DNA from: CAJQQY01 sp964352225
Lineage (GTDB): Bacteria; Bacteroidota; Bacteroidia; Chitinophagales; Saprospiraceae
Direction: 5' to 3'
Length of the DNA stretch: 20,627 bases
Assembly: GCA_964352225.1 (NCBI GenBank)
Contig: CAYGRM010000082.1
Coordinates: 1-20,627 of the forward strand
The notes beneath the pieces were generated by a model. The model searched no databases and was not told the origin of the DNA. It saw only the letters and a list, made by a program, of their open reading frames with translations. Both the position numbers and the translations under genes were made by a program. Position 1 is the stretch's first letter. Each line of letters starts with the position of its first letter. Shown one piece after another: positions 1-7,273 of the stretch.

Positions 1-909
1 CCTTATATCAAACAAGCTTATAATTCGGATGATAATTGGAGTGGAATTTCTTTGCCATGGATGTCAATAGGTTATGAGGTAGAATTGACGCCTTTGCAAT
101 TGTTGACTTTTTACAATGCAGTTGCTAACGATGGAAGAATGATGAAGCCATACTTAGTAACTCAAGTTCAACATTTTGGCGAACCAATAAAAACTTTTAA
201 ACCTACAGTTATAAAAAAACAAATCGCAAAACGGGAAACGATCCAAAAAGTAAAAGAACTTTTAGAAGGTGTCGTTGAAACAGGAACTGCTAAAAAATTA
301 AAATCAGATCGCTACAAATTCGCAGGAAAAACAGGAACGGCTCAAATTAATTACTACAAATTTGACCAAAGAGATAATATCAAATATCGCGCTTCATTCG
401 CTGGATATTTTCCAGCTGAAGATCCCGTTTACTCTTGCATCGTAGTCATTACCGAGCCACGACAAAATGGACGATATGGTTCAGAAGTCGCTGGGCCAAT
501 TTTTAGACAGATAGCGGATAAGTGTTTTATCCAACAAAAAGATTTGTACCCAAAAGAAAATACAGAAATAAGCGGAAAACTAACAAAGAAACAATTACCA
601 CAATTAGATGTGGGCTACAGAAAAGATGTAGATAAAATTTTGAAAAAATTAGAATTAAAACATACTGATAGTGGTGTGAAAAATTGGGCAGTCTTAACTG
701 CTGACACAGATACACTTCACATCGCACCTCGATACATTAGTCGAGATTTAGTACCGAATGTAGTTGGAATGGGACTGAGAGATGCACTTTATGTTTTAGA
801 AAATCTTGGACTTAAAGTAACATTTGAAGGTACTGGAAAAGTTGTCCAACAGTCGCTCAAAGGAGGGACGAAAATTAGAGGACAAAGAATAAATTTGAAA
901 TTAAGATGA
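1..909 (+). CDS. ftsI: FtsI/PBP3, septal peptidoglycan transpeptidase, 3' part
   Basis: The reading frame is open from the first base of the window and ends at TGA 907-909, so this is the C-terminal 302 codons of a longer gene whose start lies upstream. It is the end of a class B penicillin-binding transpeptidase: the KTGTAQ box (codons 110-115 of the fragment) is the third active-site motif, preceded by YEVELTPLQLL and followed by FAGYFPAEDPVYSCIVVI, both typical of the transpeptidase fold. The catalytic SxxK lies outside the window. A single PASTA domain follows at about codons 247-302 (LVPNVVGMGLRDALYVLENL). Family knowledge: FtsI crosslinks septal peptidoglycan together with FtsW. Position directly before murE fits ftsI rather than another PBP. 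Confidence 0.95.
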   Translation, partial: PYIKQAYNSDDNWSGISLPWMSIGYEVELTPLQLLTFYNAVANDGRMMKPYLVTQVQHFGEPIKTFKPTVIKKQIAKRETIQKVKELLEGVVETGTAKKLKSDRYKFAGKTGTAQINYYKFDQRDNIKYRASFAGYFPAEDPVYSCIVVITEPRQNGRYGSEVAGPIFRQIADKCFIQQKDLYPKENTEISGKLTKKQLPQLDVGYRKDVDKILKKLELKHTDSGVKNWAVLTADTDTLHIAPRYISRDLVPNVVGMGLRDALYVLENLGLKVTFEGTGKVVQQSLKGGTKIRGQRINLKLR

Positions 910-915
910 AAAAAT

Positions 916-991
916 AGTGATAAACTATGAGTGATAAGTGATGAGTAATCATCATGGGAAACTCATCACTTATCACTTCAAACTCATCACT
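916..991. repeat. GTGATRA inverted element A
   Basis: Two 30-nt arms (916-945 and 962-991) are inverted copies matching at about 24 of 30 positions, with a 16-nt loop. Each arm is built from degenerate 7-mers of the type AGTGATA or AGTGATG. The same design recurs at 5934-6027, 8895-8997 and 11256-11370. No T-run follows the 3' arm, so it does not look like an intrinsic terminator. Confidence 0.85.
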
Positions 992-1166
992 AAAAAATAT
1001 TTTTTTTCGATTGGTGAAATTGCTTTTAGAAGGCTAAACTAAATTATAGCAATTTTTTACAACCCCAATCTTAAACATACTTTTTTACACAACAAACAGT
1101 ACGAGAAACTTCTCGCACTTTTGAAACACTACACAAAGTTTTTTTTGAAAAAAAGAAACAAAAACC

Positions 1167-1253
1167 GTTTGGAGTTTTAAATTTTTGTCAGGAAAAAAGA
1201 AAAAATCAAAATGCTAGGGAGCACTTGATTTTACTTTTTTTCTGACTCCAAAC
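1167..1253. repeat. Composite long hairpin, copy 1 (TTTACTTTTTTTCTGAC type)
   Basis: Outer arms GTTTGGA (1167-1173) and TCCAAAC (1247-1253) enclose inner arms that begin GTCAGGAAAAAAG (1187) and end at 1246 with CTTTTTTTCTGAC, with a roughly 20-nt loop around ATGCTAGGGAGCAC. The 3' inner arm TTTACTTTTTTTCTGAC (1230-1246) is identical to 3046-3062 in the next spacer, and both copies share AAATCAAAA in the 5' arm. It ends about 20 bases before murE. Confidence 0.75.
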
Positions 1254-1274
1254 AAAACTATTAAATCAAAACAA

Positions 1275-2735
1275 TTGCAGGAACTAAATAAAATATTGCA
1301 AAATGTATCAGTAAAAGAACTGATCGGAGAGCAAAAGTTGAAGGCTAAAAATATAACTTTTGATTCTCGAAAAGCAAATGTCGAAAGCATCTTTGTGGCT
1401 ATTTCAGGAACACAAGTTGACGGTCATGATTTTATTGAAAAAGCAATTCAAAATAAAGCGATTGCAATTGTTTGCGAAATTTTACCCCAAGAGTTACACA
1501 AAGGTGTGACTTATATTCAAGTCTCAGATTCAAGTGAAGCACTAGGAATTATGGCTTCCAATTTCTACGGAAATCCATCTGAGCAATTGAAATTAATCGG
1601 TATCACAGGTACCAATGGAAAGACGACAACCGTCACCCTTTTGCATGATTTATTTTCAAAAATGGGTTATAAAGTTGGCTTACTTTCCACGGTCGAGAAT
1701 AAGATTGGAAATAAAGTAATTCCTTCCACGCATACCACACCAGATGCGGTTGCGATGAATGAATTGATTTCCGATATGGTCGATGCAGGGTGTGATTACG
1801 CATTTATGGAAGTGAGTTCCCATGCGATTCATCAACGACGAATTGCAGGATTGACTTTCGCAGGTGGCGTTTTTACCAACATCACTCATGACCATTTGGA
1901 TTATCATAAAACATTCAAAGAATATTTGAATGCGAAGAAAAGGTTCTTCGATGATTTACCAAAAGATGCTTTCGCTTTGACCAACATAGATGATAAAAAT
2001 GGAATGGTGATGGTGCAAAATACTAAAGCCAAAATTCAAAAATATAGTCTGCGAAAGAAAGCAGATTTTAAAGTGAAAATAGTGGACAACAGTCTTTCGG
2101 GACTCCACCTTGAAATAAATGATAACGAATTTTTCGGACGATTAATCGGCGAGTTCAATGCTTACAATTTACTTTCGGCCTATGCCGTAGGAGTATTGTT
2201 AGAAAAAGACAGTTTGGAAACGCTCACGATTTTGAGTCAACTCAAATCTGCCGAAGGAAGATTCGATTATATCAAAAATCAAAAAACGGGCACTATCGGA
2301 ATTGTTGATTATGCACATACGCCCGATGCTTTGGAAAAAGTCCTCAGCACTATTGACAAATTAAAAACAGGTAATGAAAAAGTCATAACTGTGGTAGGAT
2401 GCGGAGGAGATCGTGATAAAACGAAACGTCCTGTGATGGCAAAAACAGCATGTGCTTACAGCGATCATGTGATCATCACATCAGACAATCCTCGAACGGA
2501 AGATCCCGATGAAATTATCGAAGAGATGATGAAAGGAGTTCCGATTTATTTGCAGAACAAAGTTTTGACCATTACCAATCGCTTGCAAGCGATTAAAACT
2601 GCAAGTCGAATTGCAAATGATGGAGATATCATTTTGGTAGCTGGCAAAGGCCACGAAAAATACCAAGAGATTAATGGAGTCAAACATCCTTTTGACGACA
2701 AGCAAGTTTTAAGAGATTGCCTAAGCGTAGGCTGA
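1275..2735 (+). CDS. murE: UDP-MurNAc-L-Ala-D-Glu--meso-DAP ligase MurE
   Basis: This 486-aa cytoplasmic Mur ligase adds the third residue of the peptidoglycan stem peptide. The ATP-binding loop GITGTNGKTTT is at about residues 109-119 (Lys116), followed by the central-domain signatures STHTTPDAV, FMEVSSHAI and ITHDHLDYH. DNPR at residues 404-407 is the motif known to select meso-diaminopimelate over lysine, so a DAP-type wall is expected. The C-terminal AGKGHEKYQ is also typical. The start is TTG at 1275: no ATG or GTG lies between it and the in-frame TAG at 1215, and the next residues (QELNKILQNVSV) match the usual MurE N-terminus. The stop codon lies inside the stem of a small hairpin (2731-2750). 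Confidence 0.96.
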   Translation: MQELNKILQNVSVKELIGEQKLKAKNITFDSRKANVESIFVAISGTQVDGHDFIEKAIQNKAIAIVCEILPQELHKGVTYIQVSDSSEALGIMASNFYGNPSEQLKLIGITGTNGKTTTVTLLHDLFSKMGYKVGLLSTVENKIGNKVIPSTHTTPDAVAMNELISDMVDAGCDYAFMEVSSHAIHQRRIAGLTFAGGVFTNITHDHLDYHKTFKEYLNAKKRFFDDLPKDAFALTNIDDKNGMVMVQNTKAKIQKYSLRKKADFKVKIVDNSLSGLHLEINDNEFFGRLIGEFNAYNLLSAYAVGVLLEKDSLETLTILSQLKSAEGRFDYIKNQKTGTIGIVDYAHTPDALEKVLSTIDKLKTGNEKVITVVGCGGDRDKTKRPVMAKTACAYSDHVIITSDNPRTEDPDEIIEEMMKGVPIYLQNKVLTITNRLQAIKTASRIANDGDIILVAGKGHEKYQEINGVKHPFDDKQVLRDCLSVG

Positions 2736-2791
2736 AGCTCCGGCTTCGGCACAACTTTTAGAAGAAAATCTTCGAAGCAAGAGCTTCGAAG
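2731..2791. repeat. Two adjacent GAAGC-type hairpins after murE
   Basis: GCTGAAGC (2731-2738) pairs with GCTTCGGC (2743-2750) through one G-U pair and spans the murE stop codon. CTTCGAAGC (2770-2778) is a perfect inverted copy of GCTTCGAAG (2783-2791) with an AAGA loop. Both stems share a GAAGC/GCTTC core, suggesting a REP-like palindromic element. No T-run follows either stem. Confidence 0.65.
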
Positions 2792-2828
2792 TACGTAACG
2801 ATTATCATTCTCAGATTCACTTTGGTTG

Positions 2829-2866
2829 ATAGTTGCGGCGGTAAATTATTTTACTGCTGCAGCTAT
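2829..2866 (+). repeat. 17-bp hairpin held by G-U pairs
   Basis: Arms ATAGTTGCGGCGGTAAA (2829-2845) and TTTACTGCTGCAGCTAT (2850-2866) are inverted copies with three differences. All three are G/A or T/C transitions that become G-U pairs in RNA, so the stem is continuous only as a transcript. The loop is 4 nt. No T-run follows. Confidence 0.6.
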
Positions 2867-2981
2867 TAATTTTGAAAAACAAAGTTGAAGACGAGTTGAA
2901 AATAAAATTTTGACATAATATCGGTTTCAAAAAGTCAAAAAAATAGCAGACCAAAAACCTAAATTTCTTTTTTAGAAATTT

Positions 2982-3088
2982 GTTTTATGGTTGATTTTTT
3001 GGTCAAAAAAAGAAAAATCAAAAGCAACTGAAAGGTAGCGTTGAGTTTACTTTTTTTCTGACTTAAAACAAAAAATTAACCATAAAAC
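2982..3088. repeat. Composite long hairpin, copy 2, with preceding short hairpin
   Basis: The outer arms at 2982-3000 (GTTTTATGGTTGATTTTTT) and 3070-3088 match at 18 of 19 positions, the exception being a possible G-U pair. Inner arms start GTCAAAAAAAG (3002) and end at 3062 with CTTTTTTTCTGAC, with a loop of about 20 nt. The inner 3' arm is identical over 17 nt (3046-3062) to copy 1 before murE, but the outer arms differ in sequence while keeping their pairing. A separate perfect hairpin, AAATTTCT/AGAAATTT, abuts it at 2961-2981. Confidence 0.78.
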
Positions 3089-3161
3089 TCTAATAGGGAA
3101 GAAACATCCAAATTTATTTGGAACAATTTAAAACGAACGAAGCCAACAATTTTTTTGACCA

Positions 3162-4424
3162 ATGCTTTATCACTTACTTGAGTACATTGCACAGATTTGT
3201 CCAGATTGCCCCGGTGTTAATCTGTATAAGTTTATCTCCTTTCGTGCAGGTGTAGCCATGATTATTTCTCTAACAATATCACTATTGTTTGGAGGTCGCA
3301 TAATCAAATTCCTCAAAGCATTACAAATTGGTGAAACCGTTCGGGACTTAGGTCTGGCAGGACAAAAAGAAAAAGAAGGAACCCCCACCATGGGCGGAGT
3401 CATAATAATTATGGCAATCCTAATTCCCTTTTTGTTGATGTCTGACTTACTGAACATGTATTCCCTGGTGATGATTCTCGTCACGACTTGGATGGGAATT
3501 ATTGGGTTTACAGATGATTATATTAAAGTTTTTAAAAAGGATAAACAAGGACTTGCAGGGAAATTTAAAGTATTAGGACAAGTGGTTTTAGGTTTGATTG
3601 TAGGGATTGTAATGTTCAATAGTGATGATTTAAGAATAAGAATGGATTATGAAGTTGCAGAGAAAAAAGAATATGTGACAACAATACAACAACCTGATAA
3701 TCCAGATTCAGATAAAACAGATGTAAAGGCAACATTAACGAATGTTCCTTTTTTTAAAAACTATTTGTTGGACTATTCCATTTTGCTGAAGCCAATTTTT
3801 CCTGGACCAAAGAATCAGGAGAAAAGACAAAAATGGGCTTGGATAATTTTTATCCCAATGGTCATTCTCATAGTTACCGCAGTTTCGAATGCTGCGAATT
3901 TGACAGATGGAATAGATGGATTAGCAACTGGAGTTTCATCCATAATTGGGGCAACGTTAGGAATTTTAGCCTACGTTTCCAGTAATGCAAATACGGCTGA
4001 ATACCTCCACATTATGCATTTGCCTGGAGCGGGAGAATTAGTAATTTTTTCTGCCTGCTTTCTAGGAGCATGTATTGGATTCTTTTGGTACAATTCATTT
4101 CCTGCTCAGATTTTTATGGGCGATACAGGGAGTTTGACCATTGGAGGAGTGATTGCGGCAGTTGCCATCTTAATTCGAATGGAGTGGTTGATTCCAATTC
4201 TTTGCGGAATTTTTGTAGCAGAAAATTTATCAGTAATGGTTCAGGTTTCCTACTTCAAATACACCAAGAAGAAATATGGAGAAGGCAGGCGAATTTTTAA
4301 AATGTCTCCTTTGCATCACCATTACCAAAAACTAGGAATGCATGAGTCAAAGATTGTTTCCCGATTTTTAATCATCGGAGTTTTACTAGCAGTTTTGACA
4401 CTCATTTCTTTAAAAATCAGATAA
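3162..4424 (+). CDS. mraY: Phospho-MurNAc-pentapeptide transferase MraY
   Basis: This 420-aa multi-pass membrane enzyme transfers phospho-MurNAc-pentapeptide to undecaprenyl phosphate, giving lipid I. Visible family signatures are GTPTMGG, the DDYIK acidic pair (Asp118-Asp119), NLTDGIDGLA (from Asn246), FMGDTGSL and the HHH motif at residues 385-387 in MSPLHHHYQ. Residues about 152-224 form a hydrophilic insertion compared with the roughly 360-aa proteobacterial enzyme; from memory such insertions are common in Bacteroidota MraY and are not damage. The start ATG at 3162 is the first in frame and is followed by a short N-terminal segment rich in aromatic and Cys residues. A small palindrome (AAGGCA-A-TGCCTT, 4428-4440) follows the stop. 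Confidence 0.97.
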   Translation: MLYHLLEYIAQICPDCPGVNLYKFISFRAGVAMIISLTISLLFGGRIIKFLKALQIGETVRDLGLAGQKEKEGTPTMGGVIIIMAILIPFLLMSDLLNMYSLVMILVTTWMGIIGFTDDYIKVFKKDKQGLAGKFKVLGQVVLGLIVGIVMFNSDDLRIRMDYEVAEKKEYVTTIQQPDNPDSDKTDVKATLTNVPFFKNYLLDYSILLKPIFPGPKNQEKRQKWAWIIFIPMVILIVTAVSNAANLTDGIDGLATGVSSIIGATLGILAYVSSNANTAEYLHIMHLPGAGELVIFSACFLGACIGFFWYNSFPAQIFMGDTGSLTIGGVIAAVAILIRMEWLIPILCGIFVAENLSVMVQVSYFKYTKKKYGEGRRIFKMSPLHHHYQKLGMHESKIVSRFLIIGVLLAVLTLISLKIR

Positions 4425-4488
4425 AAGAAGGCAATGCCTTTTAAAAAGTAATCTTTTTTTTGTGAGAAAATTGAGGATTATATATAGA

Positions 4489-4583
4489 CGAAAAACCATA
4501 GAGGTCGGGATGCAAAATGGCTATTCTGTACTCGGTCTCAATAAAAAAAAAGTTTGAGTATTCTGTCTCTATGCTGTTTTTCG
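4489..4583. repeat. Hairpin in the mraY-murD spacer
   Basis: CGAAAAACCATAGAG (4489-4503) is an inverted match to CTCTATGCTGTTTTTCG (4567-4583) with a 2-nt bulge. The 63-nt interior has two direct copies of TATTCTGT, each shortly followed by CTC, and an A9 run. It is of similar size to the composite hairpins in the two previous spacers but shares no obvious sequence with them. Confidence 0.65.
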
Positions 4584-4617
4584 GCAATCGAAAGAAATAA
4601 AAATCAAATATGATGAA

Positions 4618-5938
4618 ATGAAAATAGTGATTTTAGGTGCAGGAGAAAGTGGGGTTGGAGCAGCATTATTAGCTCAGAAAAAAGGCTTCGAAGTTTTCGT
4701 TTCAGATCGCGGAACAATCCAAGCGGAATTTAAATCAGCATTAGAAAAAGCAAAAATTCCATACGAGGAATTACAACATACGGAAAGTAAAATTTTCGAT
4801 GCTTCAGAGATTATCNNNNNNNNNNCCGAGCTCATTCTTTGCGATATGGATTCTGTAGATAAAAGAATTAAAAAAACTGGGAATTCCAGTCATCTCTGAA
4901 ATTGAGTTTGCGGCAAGATATACTAACGCTACCATCATTGGAATTACAGGTAGCAATGGAAAAACCACTACCACAAAACTCATTTTTCACCTACTTGAAG
5001 CAGTAGGTTTAAATGTAGCAGTTGGTGGAAATATCGGGACGAGTTTTGCTCGACTTTTGGTCAACGGAAATCATGATTATTATGTGTTGGAACTCAGTAG
5101 TTTTCAACTAGATGGTATTCAAAATTTTCGGCCTGATGTAGGTGTATTATTAAATATTACACCGGATCATTTGGATAGATATGATTATAAAATGGAAAAT
5201 TACATCTATTCAAAATTTAGAATAACTGAAAATCAAAAAGAGAAAGATCTTTTTATTTATAACGGTTTTGATGAAAATATCAAAACCTATTTGCAGGACA
5301 AACAACTGATAGTTAGAGAGTTACCCGTTAATGAAATTTTTTATGAAAAAAATAAATTAACGGTAGCGGTCTCAGAATTTGATACTACAAAGTGCAGCCT
5401 AAAGGGGCAGCATAACATGTTCAACGCGACTTGTGCGATTCACGCAGCAAAAGCAATTGGCGTTGACGACCAATTTATTCAGCAGGGTTTAGATACTTTT
5501 ATCAATGCTCCGCACCGCTTGGAATATGTTGCTACCATTAATGGCGTTGACTTCATTAATGATAGTAAAGCAACCAATGTTGATGCTGTTTTTTTCGCAC
5601 TTTCTGCGATGGAAAAACCAGTCATCTGGGTGGTCGGAGGAGTGGACAAAGGCAACGATTACAAAGCTATCGAAGAGTTAGTTTTGGAAAAAGTAAAAAC
5701 CATTGTTTGCTTAGGAGTTGACAACAAACCAATCATGGAAGCCTTCCTCGGAAAGGTGGAAATAATTGAAGAAACGCAAAGTTGTCGGGACGCCATTAAA
5801 GTTTCCCAACAGTATGCACACGTAGGTGATGTAGTTTTACTTTCACCTGCTTGCGCAAGTTTCGATTTGTTTAAAAATTACATTGACAGAGGCGATCAAT
5901 TTAGAACTGCTGTACTTGAAATAAAAAACAAAGAGTGA
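4618..5938 (+). CDS. murD: UDP-MurNAc-L-alanine--D-glutamate ligase MurD (interrupted by assembly gap)
   Basis: This cytoplasmic Mur ligase adds D-glutamate to UDP-MurNAc-L-Ala. The N-terminal part (MKIVILGAGESGVGAALLA) reads in one frame from ATG 4618 to the 10-N gap. From about 4859 the protein continues one frame over as IKELKKLGIPVISEIEFA, then GITGSNGKTTTTK (ATP loop), LELSSFQLD, NITPDHLDRY, HRLEYVATINGVDFINDSKATN and VVGGVDKGNDY. Total span is about 440 codons, normal for MurD. The stretch 4826-4858 after the gap does not give the expected SPG-containing segment in any frame and holds a stop in the downstream frame, so I read it as one gene damaged by poor assembly rather than two genes or a true pseudogene. 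The stop TGA (5936-5938) lies inside the GTGATRA element. Confidence 0.9.
4816..4825. other. Assembly gap (10 N) inside murD
   Basis: Ten ambiguous bases mark a join of unknown true length. The flanking reading frames do not agree even when the gap length is varied, because DSVD (4849-4860) and IKEL (from 4859) are in different frames downstream of the gap. Confidence 0.99.
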
Positions 5939-6027
5939 TAAGTGATGAACGATAAGTGATAAGTTTGAAAATTTTTTCAAAGAAAATTTTTCAAATACTT
6001 ATCTCTCATCACCCATAGCTCATCACT
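5934..6027. repeat. GTGATRA inverted element B
   Basis: Left arm 5934-5964 and right arm 5997-6027 are 31-nt imperfect inverted copies made of AGTGATA/AGTGATG-type heptamers. The loop carries a second hairpin, GAAAATTTTTT versus AAAATTTTTC. The left arm begins inside the last murD codons and supplies its TGA stop. The right arm ends 12 bases before the ftsW ATG. Confidence 0.82.
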
Positions 6028-6039
6028 AAAAATTAAAAA

Positions 6040-7182
6040 ATGTCATTTGGAAATCAATTATATGCAAAGTTAAGAGGTGACCGAGTCATCTGGATGATAG
6101 TGGCAGTTCTGTCAATTTATTCCATCTTAACTGTGTATAGTGCATCAACAGCGGAGGCGTACAGATTGAGTGGAGGGAACACGGAAGCAGCCATGTTTAA
6201 GCATACCACATTGATTTTGTTTGGATTGTTTTTGACCTATGTATGTTACTTAACACCTTACATACAATATTCAAAAATGGCTCCTTATCTGATGTTGATT
6301 ACGATTCCGCTATTGGTTTATACGATGGCATTTGGAGTTGAGCTTAACGAAGCGACCCGCTGGGTAAGAGTACCCTTTGTCGGTTTGACATTTCAACCTT
6401 CTGATTTTGCAAAGATTGCGCTGATCATTTATGTGGCAAGAGCGATCTCTTCAAAGCAGGAATACATTGATGATTTCAATGATGCATTCATGCCGATCAT
6501 TATTCCAATTTTGATTGTGTGTGGATTAATTGCACCAGATGATTTATCGACAGCAGCGGTGCTGTTTTTTACTTGCCTTTTGATGATGTTCATGGGGCGT
6601 GTTAATTTGAAATATATTTTGCTTTTAATGTTTTTAGGAGTTGTTCTTTTTTCATTCCTAGTTACGCTGGGAACTATTTTTCCAGATACAGTAAGAATAG
6701 GAACATGGATAAAACGACTAACTGCATTTTGGTACGGGGAAGCAGGTGCTGAAAATATTCAAGTGCTTCAATCAAAAATAGCTATCGCTAACGGAGAATG
6801 GTTTGGAGTAGGACCTGGGAATAGTATGCAAAGGAATTTTATCCCAGCCTCTAATTCTGATTATATCTATGCTATTATTTTTGAAGAGTATGGATTGATC
6901 TTCGGAGGATTTGTGATACTGTTTCTTTACGTTGCTCTTTTTTTTAGAGTGGTGACGATAGTAACGAGAAGCCCAAAAGCATTTGGAGCCATGCTCGCGC
7001 TAGGATTGGGATTAATGATTTCACTTCAAGCGATGATGAATATGGGAGTAAATGTAAATATTTTACCAGTTACTGGACTAGCTCTTCCGATGGTAAGTAA
7101 AGGAGGAACTTCGGTACTTTTTTCAGGAATAGCCTTCGGAATGATCTTAAGTGTGAGTAGATATATTGAAAAGACGACCTGA
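6040..7182 (+). CDS. ftsW: FtsW, SEDS-family septal peptidoglycan polymerase
   Basis: This 380-aa polytopic membrane protein of the SEDS family polymerises lipid II at the septum with its partner FtsI, whose gene begins this cluster. The hydrophobicity pattern fits about ten transmembrane segments. Signatures include GLTFQPSDFAKIALI, QSKIAIANGEWFGVGPGNS, DYIYAIIFEEYGLIFG and the C-terminal LPVTGLALPMVSKGGTS. ATG at 6040 follows an A-rich stretch just after repeat element B. The dcw position argues for FtsW rather than the elongation homologue RodA. Confidence 0.95.
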   Translation: MSFGNQLYAKLRGDRVIWMIVAVLSIYSILTVYSASTAEAYRLSGGNTEAAMFKHTTLILFGLFLTYVCYLTPYIQYSKMAPYLMLITIPLLVYTMAFGVELNEATRWVRVPFVGLTFQPSDFAKIALIIYVARAISSKQEYIDDFNDAFMPIIIPILIVCGLIAPDDLSTAAVLFFTCLLMMFMGRVNLKYILLLMFLGVVLFSFLVTLGTIFPDTVRIGTWIKRLTAFWYGEAGAENIQVLQSKIAIANGEWFGVGPGNSMQRNFIPASNSDYIYAIIFEEYGLIFGGFVILFLYVALFFRVVTIVTRSPKAFGAMLALGLGLMISLQAMMNMGVNVNILPVTGLALPMVSKGGTSVLFSGIAFGMILSVSRYIEKTT

Positions 7183-7273
7183 CATAACGCTAACGCTGAT
7201 ACAATTTCATTTTCATAGAATAGACATTTATACATAGAAAAATAGACCCTAATAATTTAAAATAATTTCGCAT

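Larger units (their letters stand above)
910..1274. other. Long ftsI-murE spacer filled with hairpins
   Basis: This 365-base spacer has no credible gene. It holds the GTGATRA inverted element (916-991), an imperfect hairpin at 1009-1070 (GATTGG and AAATTGC pairing with GCAATTT and CCAATC), a short hairpin at 1102-1115 (CGAGAA / TTCTCG), and the large composite hairpin at 1167-1253. Between them the DNA is A/T homopolymer-rich. I see no clear TAnnTTTG-type Bacteroidota promoter with its partner box. Confidence 0.7.
2736..3161. other. Long murE-mraY spacer with five stacked hairpins
   Basis: This 426-base spacer has no convincing ORF. It holds, in order, two short GC-rich hairpins (2731-2750 and 2770-2791), a 17-bp wobble-tolerant hairpin (2829-2866), an 8-bp hairpin (2961-2981) and a 107-nt composite hairpin (2982-3088). 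The last 70 bases before mraY show no obvious structure. Confidence 0.7.

Noticed and set aside
916..991. Repeat arrays as a CRISPR array
   Set aside because: Units are about 7 bases, contiguous and degenerate, with no unique spacers of constant length and no cas genes.
3170..3484. 104-aa antisense ORF opposite mraY
   Set aside because: It mirrors the membrane-segment codons of mraY and has no independent support.
3615..3835. Novel domain inserted in MraY
   Set aside because: The hydrophilic insertion is, as far as I recall, a usual feature of MraY proteins in this phylum, and all catalytic motifs are intact.
4826..4833. Cloning-vector polylinker at the gap edge (CCGAGCTC)
   Set aside because: Only eight bases match a common polylinker and the following bases do not; chance is sufficient.
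4618..4899. A separate short gene upstream of a shortened murD
   Set aside because: The two parts are the N-terminal and remaining domains of one MurD, and the break coincides with an N-run and poor flanking sequence.
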